A stretch of DNA of 64,000 nucleotides from Lucifuga dentata (GCA_014773175.1 VXCM01001516.1:1-64000); one strand, 5' to 3'; shown: positions 36,020-48,017, counted from the stretch's first letter. Notes: generated by a model from the sequence alone, not told the origin. Numbers and translations: made by a program.

Positions 36020-36934
36020 AGCCAAACGCCTCCCCCTCCGTTACCAGTGTCTGTCCACTCCTCTACCCTCCCTCCCTTTCCGTCCTCCCTTCCTCCATCT
36101 CTCCTTCTCCCTCCCTCCATCCGATCTGGTGACAGCAGATTTAATCCAGGGGCTCCAACAAATGATTTGAATTTTTAGGACGTTCAGGCAGATGCACATC
36201 AGACTATATGTGACAAATGAAGGGTTTATGCCACAGGCTGCATTTTCAAAGAAACAAATGAAAATGCTTATCTTCATTTTTTGGGAACCTTTGACACCCT
36301 GGTGGATCATAAACCTTTCAGGTTGGGAATTTTGGAGGCAGACGGTTTTGTTTTTTTTTTTTGTTTGTTTATTTTTTAGAACAAAGTTAATAAAATGCCA
36401 GCATACACTCAAAATGAAGCATAAAAAGGATAATTTCTTGCTGTCAGTGAACAATCATGTGGTGATTTAACAGTGAAGTTAAACTATTAGTTTTGCTGGA
36501 TCCCCTGGAAGCTCCTCAAGGGCATTTTGGGAAACTATAGACGACCCTGACACCTAAATTCTCTCTCAGGATCCATTACTGGATCCATGTATATGAAAAT
36601 ATGACTGTGAGAGTAATTGGTTCTACACAAGCTGATCAAACGTCTGATGCCTTTATATTATATAAAGGTTGCAGCTATACTTAGATTACAGGAAAATAAT
36701 GACATGTAGATATTTTGGTTGCATACAAAGTTTACCAAAAAAAAAAAAAAAAANAAAAAAAAAAAAAAAAAAGGCCAAAATTTTAAATGAAGATGAAAGG
36801 AAATATAAATGACTATGAGTATCCTGAATAGCATGCATTTTGGAAATACTTGCAGATCATGCATTTGTTTCCTGTGTGTCCAAATTTGGCACTTTGATTC
36901 ATTGCTAAATATATTCCTTAAATTCATGTCATAA

Positions 36935-36975
<41 letters not shown>

Positions 36976-37484
36976 ATTTTCCACACTTATAGCTCTTCCT
37001 TCTGGAGATGCAATTTCGTCTTCACATGCACATCCACATCTTGTGCACCATGTAGTGCAACACGTTTCCATCGGAGTCCACAGAGCTCTGTTGCCAGACG
37101 GTGGCGCCATTGGCCCGCCTGTACCTTCCTCTTCTCCAGGGAGGTGTGGGCCGCTCCTTCTATTCCTGGCAAGCCCAGTGCAAACACGCATCTTCCGTTT
37201 CCACGGAGCTGTGGTCCACTCCTCCACACAGAGCTGAAAAATGTTGCATTTGCTGCGTGATTATTGGCTGATATGATCAGTTTCTCTGCTTAATCTTATT
37301 TTTAATAGAAGATCTTTGATTTTTTTTTTTTTTTTTTTTTTGGAGAGAAAATCTGGTGATGTGGACAGATTTGGAGATGTTTTGTGTTGAAATAATACTG
37401 CTTTGATGTAGGGATGGACACGCACACACACACAACAACCTTTTCAAGCTGCTTATTATATCCATAGGAGAGCTATTGATAATT

Positions 37485-37524
<40 letters not shown>

Positions 37525-38127
37525 CGCATTGGCCTCATTTCCACTGGAGTGTGAAATTATGCTGATGCCTATACATTTCACTTTCATTTCCGCACCTTAT
37601 AACCCCCCTCTCTCCTTCTCTTTCCTTTCTTCAAATCTCTCCGTTTCTACCTCATTTCCTCCACCTCCTTCCTCCTTACTATCTTGCTCGCCCATGCAAT
37701 CTTTCTCTCCCAGCCTCTCTGTCCATCTCTTTCTCTCTCAGCCTCTGATCACTTCCTCTTTCTCCTCCATAATGCTCCATCTCTCTCATCCTCCCTCATC
37801 TTTCTCTCCTACTCATCTCTTCCTTTCTTTTCCTCCCTCTCACTCCCTCTCTTGTGTGTTTTTGAGGCAATGGGTTTCAGTGGATTATTCATTGCATTTG
37901 AAAGCACAGGAACAACATATTATTATTATTTTTTTATTTTTCAAGAAATCTGTTGGTGGAACCCCATGAGTCATCACAAAAAAAGACAGTGTCAGCCCCC
38001 CCCCCCCCCCNCCCCCACACACACACACACGCCTTTCTCTTGTTTTAAACTGAAATGTCATGTCTGCTGGCAGCTTCAACAGATTTGACTCTGTAGGCTT
38101 TCCCCAATGTCTAGAAGGTGTGTGTGG

Positions 38128-38173
<46 letters not shown>

Positions 38174-38416
38174 ACATATGTGGATAAGAGATTATCTCAT
38201 TAAGATCCAGCAGAGGTTTGCTGGCCTGGGGGAGGCCTTTTCATCTTTCTACATGTTGTACACTCCACCCACAGCTTGGGAGACCTCTGCCTGTCAAAAC
38301 GCATCACTGTCCCCACCAGGGTCACACCACACTCTGATGCGACAACCAACATCAACGTCACAGCGTCTCCATAGCAACAGAGCAGGGTGCAGAATCCCCA
38401 AGCAGATGTGAGAGGG

Positions 38417-38452
<36 letters not shown>

Positions 38453-38480
38453 GGGAGTGAAAGGAGAGGAGAGACTGGCT

Positions 38481-38526
<46 letters not shown>

Positions 38527-39019
38527 TTCTGTCTGTTTTTAGCATTTCTCTGTTATTTTTTGCTGTGTGAATCACTTTCCAAATCTCTTTCATACCAGCG
38601 GTGGCAAGTATTCAGATTTTTTCAGAAGTGCTAATAACATAACATAATAATAACATAAGTGCTAATAACATAACATAATAATCTCTTTGTGATCCTTGTC
38701 AGTGTTAAATTCATGATGCATGTATGTGGAACAGGTTAAGCATCAGTTTTAAAAATCCCCCAAATAGAGATTCATTTTCTCTGGACACGGTACAAAATCT
38801 AAACTAAAAACCATGAAGATTTATATGCTTAGCACAAAATTCTCCAACCTGTTTTTCTTAAACCAGGCTGAGATAGAAGAATATTTTTTACCCAGCGGAA
38901 TTTCAATCTGTAATCTACAGCTGTCAGATAAATCCAGTGGGTTTAGAAAGAAGTGGAAAATGAAAAGAAAGGAGTGCAAAATGAAAAGACTCAAGTAAAT
39001 ACATGTACTTAAACTGTAC
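36020..39019. other. Gene-free, microsatellite-rich interval
   Basis: Pyrimidine-rich tracts (36040-36120, 37590-37860), poly-A with N at 36754, CT/GA runs at 36939-36970, 37488-37521 and 38421-38449, GT runs at 38128-38171 and 38487-38518, and a C-run with N at 38011. Part of an interspersed repeat starts near 38596 (CAGCGGTGGCAAGTATTCAG). No convincing exon. Confidence 0.6.
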
Positions 39020-39645
39020 TTAAAGGACCATACTGGTGGTTTTGCATGTTTGAGCCCAATAAATACTACCTGCATGCACAATGCATTGCTGCCAACCATT
39101 TTCCAAAATATAAAACCGTATTTTTAGTTTTCATGTTACTTTGCCAAATCCTCTAATCTTTGAGAATCAAATTTCAGGTGATGCACCCCTTTAAAATTTA
39201 ATGTTTCACCTAATAAAGCTTATACACAACTGTAGAAGTTACAGTCATTTTAATTTTTCAGTGAAAGCAGTTTTCTCCTGGGACTACATTCCCTGGCAGA
39301 GACATACATTTTCTTCTGTGGAGCTCTGTGTTGAATCTGTGTCAAAACTTTTAAATGACATTATTTTGACAAAAAAATAAAAAATAAAAATTATTAATTT
39401 ATTTGCTGTGATGGATTGCCTATCTCAAGCATATTTTAAGTCTCCATAATTGGATTTTTTTTTTTTTTTTTTTTTTTTATAGCGTACTGGAATGAACTGA
39501 AATTCATTGGCAGTTTGGAAGGTCGGAAAAACAATTCTAATATTTACCACTCCAGTAGTACGGTTAGGAAAATGATTGGGAATACAATAATGTGTATTTG
39601 GGTTGTATAGGTTCAACATGTAAAATCACCATTATGGTCCTTTAA
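39020..39645. mobile_element. TTAA-flanked inverted-repeat element (MITE), copy A
   Basis: Ends are TTAA-AGGACCATACTGGTGG and, reverse complemented, TTAA-AGGACCATAATGGTGA; similarity extends about 45 bp inward. The interior has no coding capacity and includes a poly-T tract. Full-length homology with copy B runs through TCTCCTGGGACTACATTCCC and GATGGATTGCCTATCTCAAG. TTAA at both edges is the target-site duplication of piggyBac-type transposases, although the ends do not start with the usual CCY. Nonautonomous. Confidence 0.75.
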
Positions 39646-42600
39646 GTACATTACTTGAGTAAATACATTTCTTTGTGTCATTCTGTAGCACAGCATACAG
39701 ATGAGAAACACAACTGAGTTCACATTTTTATTAGGAAAATCATTTTGCAGATTTGATTATTATCATCTATATATGTTATTTTCAGTTATTCAGAGGATGC
39801 ATCAGCACAGTATATATTAATAGGAAGACTATTGCTAGAATAAATATCTATACATCATAATTAGGTAAATTAAAAAAAACTCCCAACAGAAAAAATAAAA
39901 CAACATAATCATTTACAAAACCAATAAGTGCTTGAAAACAAAATTTGCAAAACTGAAGCCATAAATGCTGCTGAGGAATTTATTTAAAAAATACAAATCT
40001 GATTCACAGTTTGTGTCCTTGTTCTCATGCTGGCTGGAACACCAATAGGGACCATGCAGGAATGAGGGCTAGAGCGACAGGATAGTACCAAACTTCATTA
40101 CCCACAGAGTCCATACACTCCCGAAACAGTTTGTGAGGATCTGAGGCAATCAGATTTGATGTAAAGGGGAATCAGGGAGCCAGAGGAGGTTAACAGGGTC
40201 AGTGGGAGCCATGCCCACTTTTCCTCCAGCACCAGTTTCCTTCAGATCCTCAGATTCAGATTCGAAACCGACTCGACAGGACAGCAGCTGCCCTCATGGG
40301 TAGATATGAGTTTATGGAACATACCTTAGATGGATTGGAAAACCACAACCTTTCCTGTGTGTTCAGATTCTACTGATTGCCCCTCGTTTAGCATCAACTT
40401 TTCCATCCTGCTATGGAAGAACATATGAGAACCGTGCTGCTTTCTTTAATGTTTGCTGTTACCTCACTAATAGACAACTGAGGTGAACTTCCCCTTGTCC
40501 TAATCCAAATTTGGGACAAGAAGAGTCAGTGTATATTTCCTGTTAATGACATATTGTAATAAGGAAACCCTCTTACTGATACTTCTTACTTCTGATTGGT
40601 CACTTTGACAATATAAGAGGGAAATGCACCTTCTCACCACAGCATCCTTTACTCTGCACAAACTCCCTCCACTCTCTCATCTCTGAAATATTAAGTCCTT
40701 TGAACACTATTTACAGCTATCTACAATCAGATGTGAGCAGGGTTGCCATTCAGTCTGTTCAACCAACTCACAAATACAAAAACAAAGTCAGTGGGGATGA
40801 ATTTGGACGAGACTGAGCTCCGATCCAGAATACCGGACTGGAATGAGGATTTATGGATTGTACAGCTGACAGTGTAAGAGTGCAGTGACAACGTGAAATG
40901 TGAGGACAGTGAATGTAACATGTGCGCATGTTTGAACGTATGTGCAGCTGAGGGCATGCAGTCTGTCGATTTTGCCTCCATGCCTGCGTGTTTGTGCATG
41001 ACTGTCCATATGCATGCACGAATGCCTCTGTGTGTGTGTGTGTGTGAGTGTGTGTGTGTGTGTGTGTGCGTGTGTGAGTGAGAGAAGCGCAGGATGACTC
41101 ATGCAGAATGTGTAGGTATTCTCCACGGGAAGGCTTCAAATATCTGATAGACACTTTAGAAAATGATATAATGGCACACAAACATGCACAAACGCCCACA
41201 TACGCTCATGCAGGGCAGAGTGAAGAAATGGCTGAATACACACAAATATGCACACACACACACACACAAACATGCAGAGACAGCAGCGGTGAATATGCTT
41301 CACTGACAAATGAGATGAGACGAACCATGGGAGGACGGGGCAGAGGTGTCTGTCCTGATTCATACCAGCATGAACTAACACACTCCATCATCACATAGTC
41401 AAACTCAGCAGACACACACACACACTCCTATACGCACACACACACACAGCATGCACACGTACAGTACACACACCTATCTTCTTTCACAATCTCCCACGTG
41501 TAAGTGATTTCATCCTAAACAGGCCACATTTAGTGCAAATGCACACCATATTTTCTCACTGTTTCTATTAATAGCGTAACTCGTGGTTGTTGTCCATGCT
41601 GCTCTCACACACTGTGTCATTGTTTTCCCCCGTGTATCATATTCCATGTAGGAACATGAACAACAACAGGTTCCTTTTAGACGTCAGCAGAGCAACAGAT
41701 TGCACAAACATGCGCTCGCAGTCTGATGCTCTGTGAAACAACCAGACATGTCAAACTGACCATGCGCGAATGCTGGCTTTGATGTTCATTAGGAGCTTTT
41801 TTGGGTTTCTAAACTGCTTAGCTTAGCATGTCAACCAAGACCTTTTCAAACACGATTAACCCAGATCTGTTGCACTCATCTTACTTTATGTCTGAAACTG
41901 ACAGCAAAAGTGTACAGGTGAGTGTCCCTGGCATCTAACAGGTAAAGGGTATGTCTACGAGTTAAGAATAAATACTTAAATGCAACTTTTTGATTGAACA
42001 GGACCTCACATTAATGCAAAATACATCACACTGATAACAACTGATTAAATTAGCTTAAAAAAAGCAATGGAATGGAACTTTTAGATACATATTCACATTT
42101 TGTAAGTATTGTCTGATTGATAAATCTGAAGAGTGGGTGTGTCAGATACAGTATATTATGAGCATCAGTAAGCACTATAATAAAGTACATAGCAACATTG
42201 AACCTCCTACATTTCCTGGTTACAAAGGACATATTCCCAGATATTCCCAGAAAGATGGTGGGTACAGGAACTCTTTACTGGGAAACTGGGTAACATCTTA
42301 CTTGAAGCTTCTATAACATTTTTTATTTATGTACAATAACTACACATTTGGAACCGTTCTTATGTAGGATCTGGGCATGAATAATGCAGGAAGGACATTT
42401 TATATGGTCATTAGTATAGCAACACTGTTATAAATGAGGAATTGCTGTGTAATAAGCAAGTCTTCAAGTAAAATGTCACCATAAAGTGCCCAGCTGTTGA
42501 TTCTGCTGCACACGCATAGACAAAGAAGAAGACAGAGAGCTAATGCTAACGAGCTGTGCTTTTCTTTAGAGAGATAGACGTGTGTCAAACGGGCATCATC

Positions 42601-42647
42601 TGTGTCTTTGGGTTCAACAGTACAGGAGAAGATTCCCTAAATTGTTA
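39646..42647. other. Gene-free interval downstream of diras1
   Basis: No exon recognised. GT/AC microsatellites at 41031-41071, 41250-41270 and 41413-41450. A minus-strand AATAAA at 39731-39726 could be a far polyadenylation site, but whether diras1 transcripts reach this far cannot be told from sequence. Confidence 0.5.
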
Positions 42648-43216
42648 TTAAAGGGCCATACCATTGGTTTTACATGTTTGAGCCCAATAAATTACCTGCA
42701 TACTCATTATGTTACTGCCAAAGTAAAACTGTATTTTAGGTTTCATGTTCTTTTGCCAGATCCCCTAATCTTTCAAAATCAAATGTTCAGGTGTTACACG
42801 CACCTTAAAATTCAATGTTTCTCTTGCTAAAGTACACATTCATGTGCAGAAGACATTGCCATTTTAATTTCTCTTTTAAAAACTGTCTTTTCTCCTGGGA
42901 CTATATTCCCTGGTAGAGAGATACATTTTCTTCCATGTTGCTCTGTGTTGTATTAAATTAAGAAAATTTGATCAAAAATAGTAACGACAGGTTCGCTGTG
43001 ATGGATTGCCTATCTCAAGCATGTTTCAAGTCTCTACAAGTTGATTTTGATAGTGTACTGGAATGAGCTGAAACCAGTGGCTGCCTGGAAGGTAGGAAAA
43101 ACAATTCTAAAATGTACTGCTACACTAATATGCTTTGGAAAATGCTGGGCACGCAGTGTAACATGGGTAGTATTTATTGGGCTTACACATGCAAAACCAC
43201 CAGTATGGTCCTTTAA
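42648..43216. mobile_element. TTAA-flanked inverted-repeat element (MITE), copy B
   Basis: Left end TTAA-AGGGCCATACCATTGG; right end reverse complement TTAA-AGGACCATACTGGTGG. About 569 bp and collinear with copy A (39020-39645). The first 50 bp and last 50 bp are near-complementary, including GTTTGAGCCCAATAAAT. No transposase frame. Confidence 0.8.
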
Positions 43217-45365
43217 AACCACCTGAGAGATGAAGATAAGTAACCCGGGACAAAGAATTCAATCCTCTTCCATTTAAAATCGGGGGTGGCTATGTTATGT
43301 TACATTTACATGTTTCACAAGTACAACCATCACTCACATCACGATACCCTGTTGTTCAGCAGAACCACAACCTCATTGTGCCATGTACTGGACAAATAAA
43401 ACACATTCCGTTTGGATATTCTACATCTACAAAGACTGAGGATTAGCTGTGATCATGTGATTGCTCCTCCATGTCCGTGACCGGTGAAATAATAATCAAG
43501 ATGCAGCTTACACAAAGAAGACAAAGAAACATATACAAAACAAACACAAAAGAACATACAAATAGATATGTCAGTTAAAAAGTATTGTGCTTTTGGCTGT
43601 CCTGCGTACACTGTGTACAATATTCAGAGCTCTTGCGTGAAAAGGGTGTATTTGCACTTTGGATAAACTACACAGAACTATTCAATGGCTCCAGAAGGAG
43701 GAATCATTAATACATAATGTAAGCAAAAACATGGCAAATTTCAACTGTGTGTGATATAAAGTGCAATGTGAGGGCATTTAGGCTGTTTGAGCCCCATTTC
43801 TCTTCATGTGATGTTCAGTCAGCTACGTGTGTGTGTGTGTGTATTCATTTTCGACAGCAGAATGATTGCATCTGTGTGTGTGTGTGTGTGTGTGATGAAT
43901 GTATGAGAGGTGCTGAGAGCAAACGAACCAAAAATAAAACAGAACTTGCGTGGAGCCTTTTACATCCGTCCATGTTTTTTTCTCTCTGTGCTTTTTGTTT
44001 AAGGAGGTTTTGACTTAATGTGAAAGCAAGCAAAAAAGAAGACAAAAATGAAAGGCAGAAAGAAACCTTCGTGCAAAAGTGCCAAAGCAAACTAACATTC
44101 TCATTTTCATTTTCATTTTTTTCTCTTACCAACTTAGCAATGATTATCCAATTCCAAGTGTTTCATCCCTGTAGAGAAAGTAGGCTTTTGTGTCAGAAAC
44201 CAGACTTTCCTTCCATCCTTAACTGAGCCAACATTCTACACTAAACCAGAGTCTTAAAAGGATTGTTGCTCGTATCGGTAGCATGTATATATACCCTGCC
44301 GCTGGATGCTTCTCCAGTTAAGATGAGGACAATCAGAGGTTTCACAGAGACGTTTCTTAATATAATGACAGCAGGATAAAGGTAAAGAAGGCGTCTATGA
44401 CCTATTGTCTTTTTATCTTTCAGGAGGATGAGTAGCTGGATGAAATGAGCCTCTAATCAACAACCTGGAGAGATGGGTGGGTAGAATTACCCTTATTTCT
44501 GTAAATGATATAGCTGGATCAAGATGGAATATGTATAAATATTCCATGTATATATACATCTGACAATGGAAACCTTAGGATTGGCTCTGGGAACATATTT
44601 TTAATGTCCATTAAAATTTGCTGCTGTAATGCATTCCGGTTGTCTTTCATGCTGGCAGGGATGGTCACAAGTCCCTCTATCAGTCTCAGACCCTCCAGTC
44701 CTTTGCTTACGACATGACCGACAACTGTGGTGAGAATTTTAGTCAGTCCAAAAGCTCTTGAAATAGTGTTTCTAGCAAAGGAGTGAGTTTAACTAATTTT
44801 GTCAACATGTACATGATGGTTTTCTATATTTCTTATCATATGGGGGTTGGGGAGTGCAAAGGATGAGGGTACTGGGTTGTCTGGGGAGGTGTAGAAGTGA
44901 CAGAGGATGCTAAATGTTTTACCTTCAGTCTTATTTGAGGCATGGTCTTTATCGCAGTCCAAAAGTTGCGACGACTTGCTATTGGCTGATGCAAAAGTCC
45001 ACATGGCTGATTTCCACATACATACATTTGTAACACACACTTTTTTGTTTCTTGCTCTTCTCCCCACCTCCATCCCCTCACCTTTCTCTCTTTTTGAACA
45101 TAAATGTAGTATGATACAAACTGAAGTGAAGGTCCTGTAGGTTTTGAAAAGGACTGCTGAAATGCACTTGTGAATGCACTGGTCAAACAGAGGAGGATGC
45201 GGCTGCTATTTTCATGTGAATGATGGACTTCGTGCTGCCTTCCATTCCATCCAGACATCAGTAGCGAGTCTATACGAGTGAAGAATTCTCTTCTCCTCCA
45301 TTTTTCTTCTCCTCTTCTCTCTTCTCCACCTCCTCTCCTCCTCTCCTCCTCTCCTGGATTCTGTT
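43217..45365 (-). other. Probable diras1 3' UTR and flank
   Basis: No coding exon is seen. This directly follows the diras1 stop on the minus strand, and a long 3' UTR is usual for DIRAS1. GT microsatellites near 43827-43841 and 43875-43893. A purine/pyrimidine-skewed block (45270-45360) lies just after the stop codon. Confidence 0.45.
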
Positions 45366-48017
45366 TTACATCACGCTGCATTTGCCCTTCAGTCTCTCCG
45401 CGCGGGACTGCTTCCCCGAGCGCTTGCCGTCAATGTTGAGGCTCATGTTCCTCTTCTTGTCTAGGTTGAGCAGCTCCTGGAAGAGCTCAGTTACATTGTG
45501 GTTGGTCTTAGCGGACGTCTCCATAAAGGCGCACTTCCACTGGTTGGCCTGGGCTTCCCCGTCCTTTGTCTCCACCTCTCGTTGGGTCTCATCGCTCTTG
45601 TTGCCCACAANTGGCCTGGGCTTCCCCGTCCTTTGTCTCCACCTCTCGTTGGGTCTCATCGCTCTTGTTGCCCACAAGCATGATGGGGATGGCTTCAACA
45701 TTTCCCTTTATAGCCAACACCTGCAAGAGGAGCAAACCGGGGGAAGGAGTGAGACGTTTGGGCCAGAAGACAGGCAGCAAGTTTATTTATATAGGACATA
45801 CACAGAGGCAACTCATAGTACTTTACATCAATATTAAAAGCAGGCATGATGGTTAAAATGATATAGCATAGCTTTAAAGAACCTTAGTGGTGATTTTGCA
45901 TGCTTAAGGCCAAAATATTTCCTGTATATGTGAAGGTTACTGGCAACCATTTTCCAAAACGTGAAACCATATTTTAGTTTTACTTCCAAATTCTCTAATC
46001 ATTCAAAATCAAATGCTCAGGTGATACATCCACCTTAAAATTCAATGTTTCACCTGCTAACATGTACAAAAGGGAACAGTCATTTTTAATTTCTTGTTAA
46101 AAGAAGTCTTCTCCTGGGACTATATTCCCTGGCGGAGACATACAGTTCCTTCTGTGCAGCTCCGTGTTGGACCGGTTAAATAAAGTTACTTTGACAAAAA
46201 AATGTAATAGACTACATTCGCTGTGATAGGTTACTTATCTTGAGTTCTTGGTTGCAATAATATTTTGGCTGCATAGTTACAATCTAGTTTGATTTACTAA
46301 GAACTTTTATATAAGGAGTGTTTTGGTTGTTTACTCTGGAAGTTAGATTGGCACATGTGTGCACTACTGAATGTATAGTAATAATGATCTTATAAGTCTG
46401 ACATTGAGACCAAGCAATAACAGATTTTAACAGGTCAGAGGTAAGCACAATTAATAGCATATTTCTCTAGGTTTATAGAGTAAATATTATAACATCCACT
46501 TTTAATAAGCAATATTATAAATGGGAAAATCTATTTAAGAGTGATTCACACCTTTATCTTTATATCAGTTCTTTTCCTTTCAAGTTTATTCCAAGACACC
46601 TTTCAGGTCTCTACAAGCTGATTTTAATCACATCCTGAAATCAAATGAAACCAATGACAGACTCAACGGCAGGAAAAGCAATTAAAATATTTTCTGCTCC
46701 AGTAGCGTGTTTTGAGAAATGGTTGTCAGTAACGTAATGTGTGTGGGTGTGTATATATTTTCAATGCAAAACCATCAGCATTCAACCTTTAAGGGAAGAT
46801 TTGTTTTGGGAGAAAATTTTTTCCCCAAAACAGCCAGCTTTTCCCCAAAGCTGGCTGGTCTGTAGCTCCAGCTACAGACCAGCCAGCAAACATTAATGTC
46901 TCGCTCAAGGACACTTTGAGCCAGCTGGAAAGTTGCAGACAAGGTGTGTGATCCGGTCATCTGGCTCACTTTAATAACTAGGCCACCCTGTTGCCCAAAA
47001 AAAGGCATTCAGTGTCTCTAAAAGCAACTAGATCTGTGCCGGGTAATTTATAGCACCTCTGAGGACTGTTTGAATTTTCCAGATCAGTGGTTCTCAAACT
47101 GTATGAACCAAGTTCCATGTCTGAGTAAACCACGACATCCAAGTACCACCTCAATAACAGGACACCAACTCTAAGACAAGATACAACCCATACCAATCCA
47201 GTTTATCATGTGTCATGTATCGTGTATCATGTATTGTGTATCATATATTGTGTGTGTCATGTATCATGTGTATCATGCATCGTGTGTATCATGTGTATCA
47301 TATATCATGTATTGTGAGTATCATGTATCGTGTGTATCATTATCGTGTGATCATGTATGTATCATCTATCGTGTATCATGTATTGTGTGTGTCATGTATC
47401 ATGTGTGTTGTGTATCATGTGTATCATGTATCGTGAGTATCATGTATTGTGTGTGTCATGTATCATGTGTGTTGTGTATCATGTGTATCATGTATCGTGA
47501 GTATCATGTATTGTGAGTATCATGTATAGTGAGTATTGTGTATTGTGAGTATCATGTATCATGTGTGTCTTGTATCGTGTGTATCATGTATCATGAATTG
47601 CCTGTGCTGTTATAGTGAGTTATCACAAACATACTTTTACACTCCCAAATATATAAATATACTCACTATACAGTCAAACAAACACCACTAAATTACACAC
47701 ACACACACCTGTTGGTATATGGGTTTGAGCTCCTCCAGAGACTGTTTACTGGTGATGGAGTAGACCAGGATGAAGGCATGGCCCTTGGAGATGGACAGGC
47801 GCTGCATGGCAGGGAACTGGTGGCTCCCTGTGGTGTCGGTGATCTGGAGGGTGCACACGCTCTTATCGCAGCTGATCACCTGACGGTAGGTGTCCTCCAC
47901 CGTGGGGATGTAGGTGTCCCTGAAGGTGCCTTTTACAAAGCGCAGGACCAAGGAGCTCTTCCCCACTCCACCTGCCCCGAACACCACCACTCTGTAGTCG
48001 TTGCTCTGCTCCGGCAT
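45366..48017 (-). CDS. diras1: DIRAS1 Ras-family GTPase, 2 coding exons (exon 2 broken by assembly)
   Basis: Exon 48017-47709 encodes residues 1-103; exon 45720-45366 encodes the rest and stop TAA. G1 loop GAGGVGKS is at 14-21, DTTG at 61-64 and NKSD at 121-124, followed by ETSAK and a C-terminal CSVM CaaX box. [14 protein letters not shown] distinguishes DIRAS1 from DIRAS2. The second exon contains an exact 66-bp repeat plus one N (45545-45677). Counting that 67-bp excess once leaves 288 bases and a 198-residue product, exactly the mammalian length. Known features of the family: very low intrinsic GTPase activity, largely GTP-bound, membrane-anchored, binds SmgGDS, tumour-suppressive and brain-enriched. 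An acceptor (TTTTGCAG) lies 38 bp upstream of the ATG, so there is at least one 5' UTR exon further right. The exon-1 donor sits inside a GT run. Confidence 0.95.
45545..45677. repeat. Exact 66-bp duplication with one N inside diras1 exon 2
   Basis: 45545-45610 and 45612-45677 are identical; N is at 45611. The duplicated text codes for the stretch from VGNKSD-adjacent residues to GEAQA. Together with the N it adds 67 bases and shifts the frame, so it cannot be a tolerated repeat in a working gene. Confidence 0.92.
45874..46792. mobile_element. TTAA-flanked inverted-repeat element, copy C (diverged, enlarged)
   Basis: Left end TTAA-AGAACCTTAGTGGTGATTTT and right end CAAAACCATCAGCATTCAACC-TTTAA are decayed versions of the copy A/B termini. 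Interior blocks CCAACCATTTTCCAAAA, CCACCTTAAAATTCAATGTT and TCTCCTGGGACTATATTCCC are shared. About 300 bp more than the other copies, mainly between 46250 and 46580. It lies in the diras1 intron. Confidence 0.65.
46850..46887. repeat. Perfect 18-bp palindrome, 2-nt loop
   Basis: GCTGGCTGGTCTGTAGCT (46850-46867), CC, then its exact reverse complement (46870-46887). It sits in the diras1 intron just outside copy C of the TTAA element. A near-perfect cruciform; origin unknown. Confidence 0.85.
47085..47150. mobile_element. hAT-type terminal fragment
   Basis: CAGTGGTTCTCAAACT followed by AAGTTCCATGT and CAAGTACCACCTC matches the well-known hAT/Charlie terminus pattern. Only one end is recognised, so it is a fragment; the minisatellite follows about 60 bp later. 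Confidence 0.5.
47205..47600. repeat. ATCATGT/ATCGTGT minisatellite in the diras1 intron
   Basis: About 400 bp built from variants of TATCATGT, TATCGTGT, TATTGTG and GTATC in higher-order blocks. One block of about 64 bp (TATTGTGTGTGTCATGTATC onward) recurs near 47381 and 47445. Cys/Ser/Met/His-rich frames through it are repeat translations. Confidence 0.9.
47696..47709 (-). other. diras1 exon-1 splice donor inside a GT run
   Basis: On the gene strand the exon ends CAACAG and the intron starts GTGTGTGTGTGTG. The donor therefore has GTGTGT rather than GTAAGT and is part of a dinucleotide repeat. The exon border is fixed by the reading frame and by homology (EELKPIYQQ then VLAIKG). Confidence 0.8.

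Noticed and set aside
45545..45677. A real tandem duplication inside diras1
   Set aside because: Copies are identical, separated by one N, and shift the frame; an identical 66-bp pattern occurs at 34727-34859.
47208..47516. Cys/Ser/Met/His-rich open frame of about 100 codons
   Set aside because: A translation of the ATCATGT minisatellite; no gene signals.
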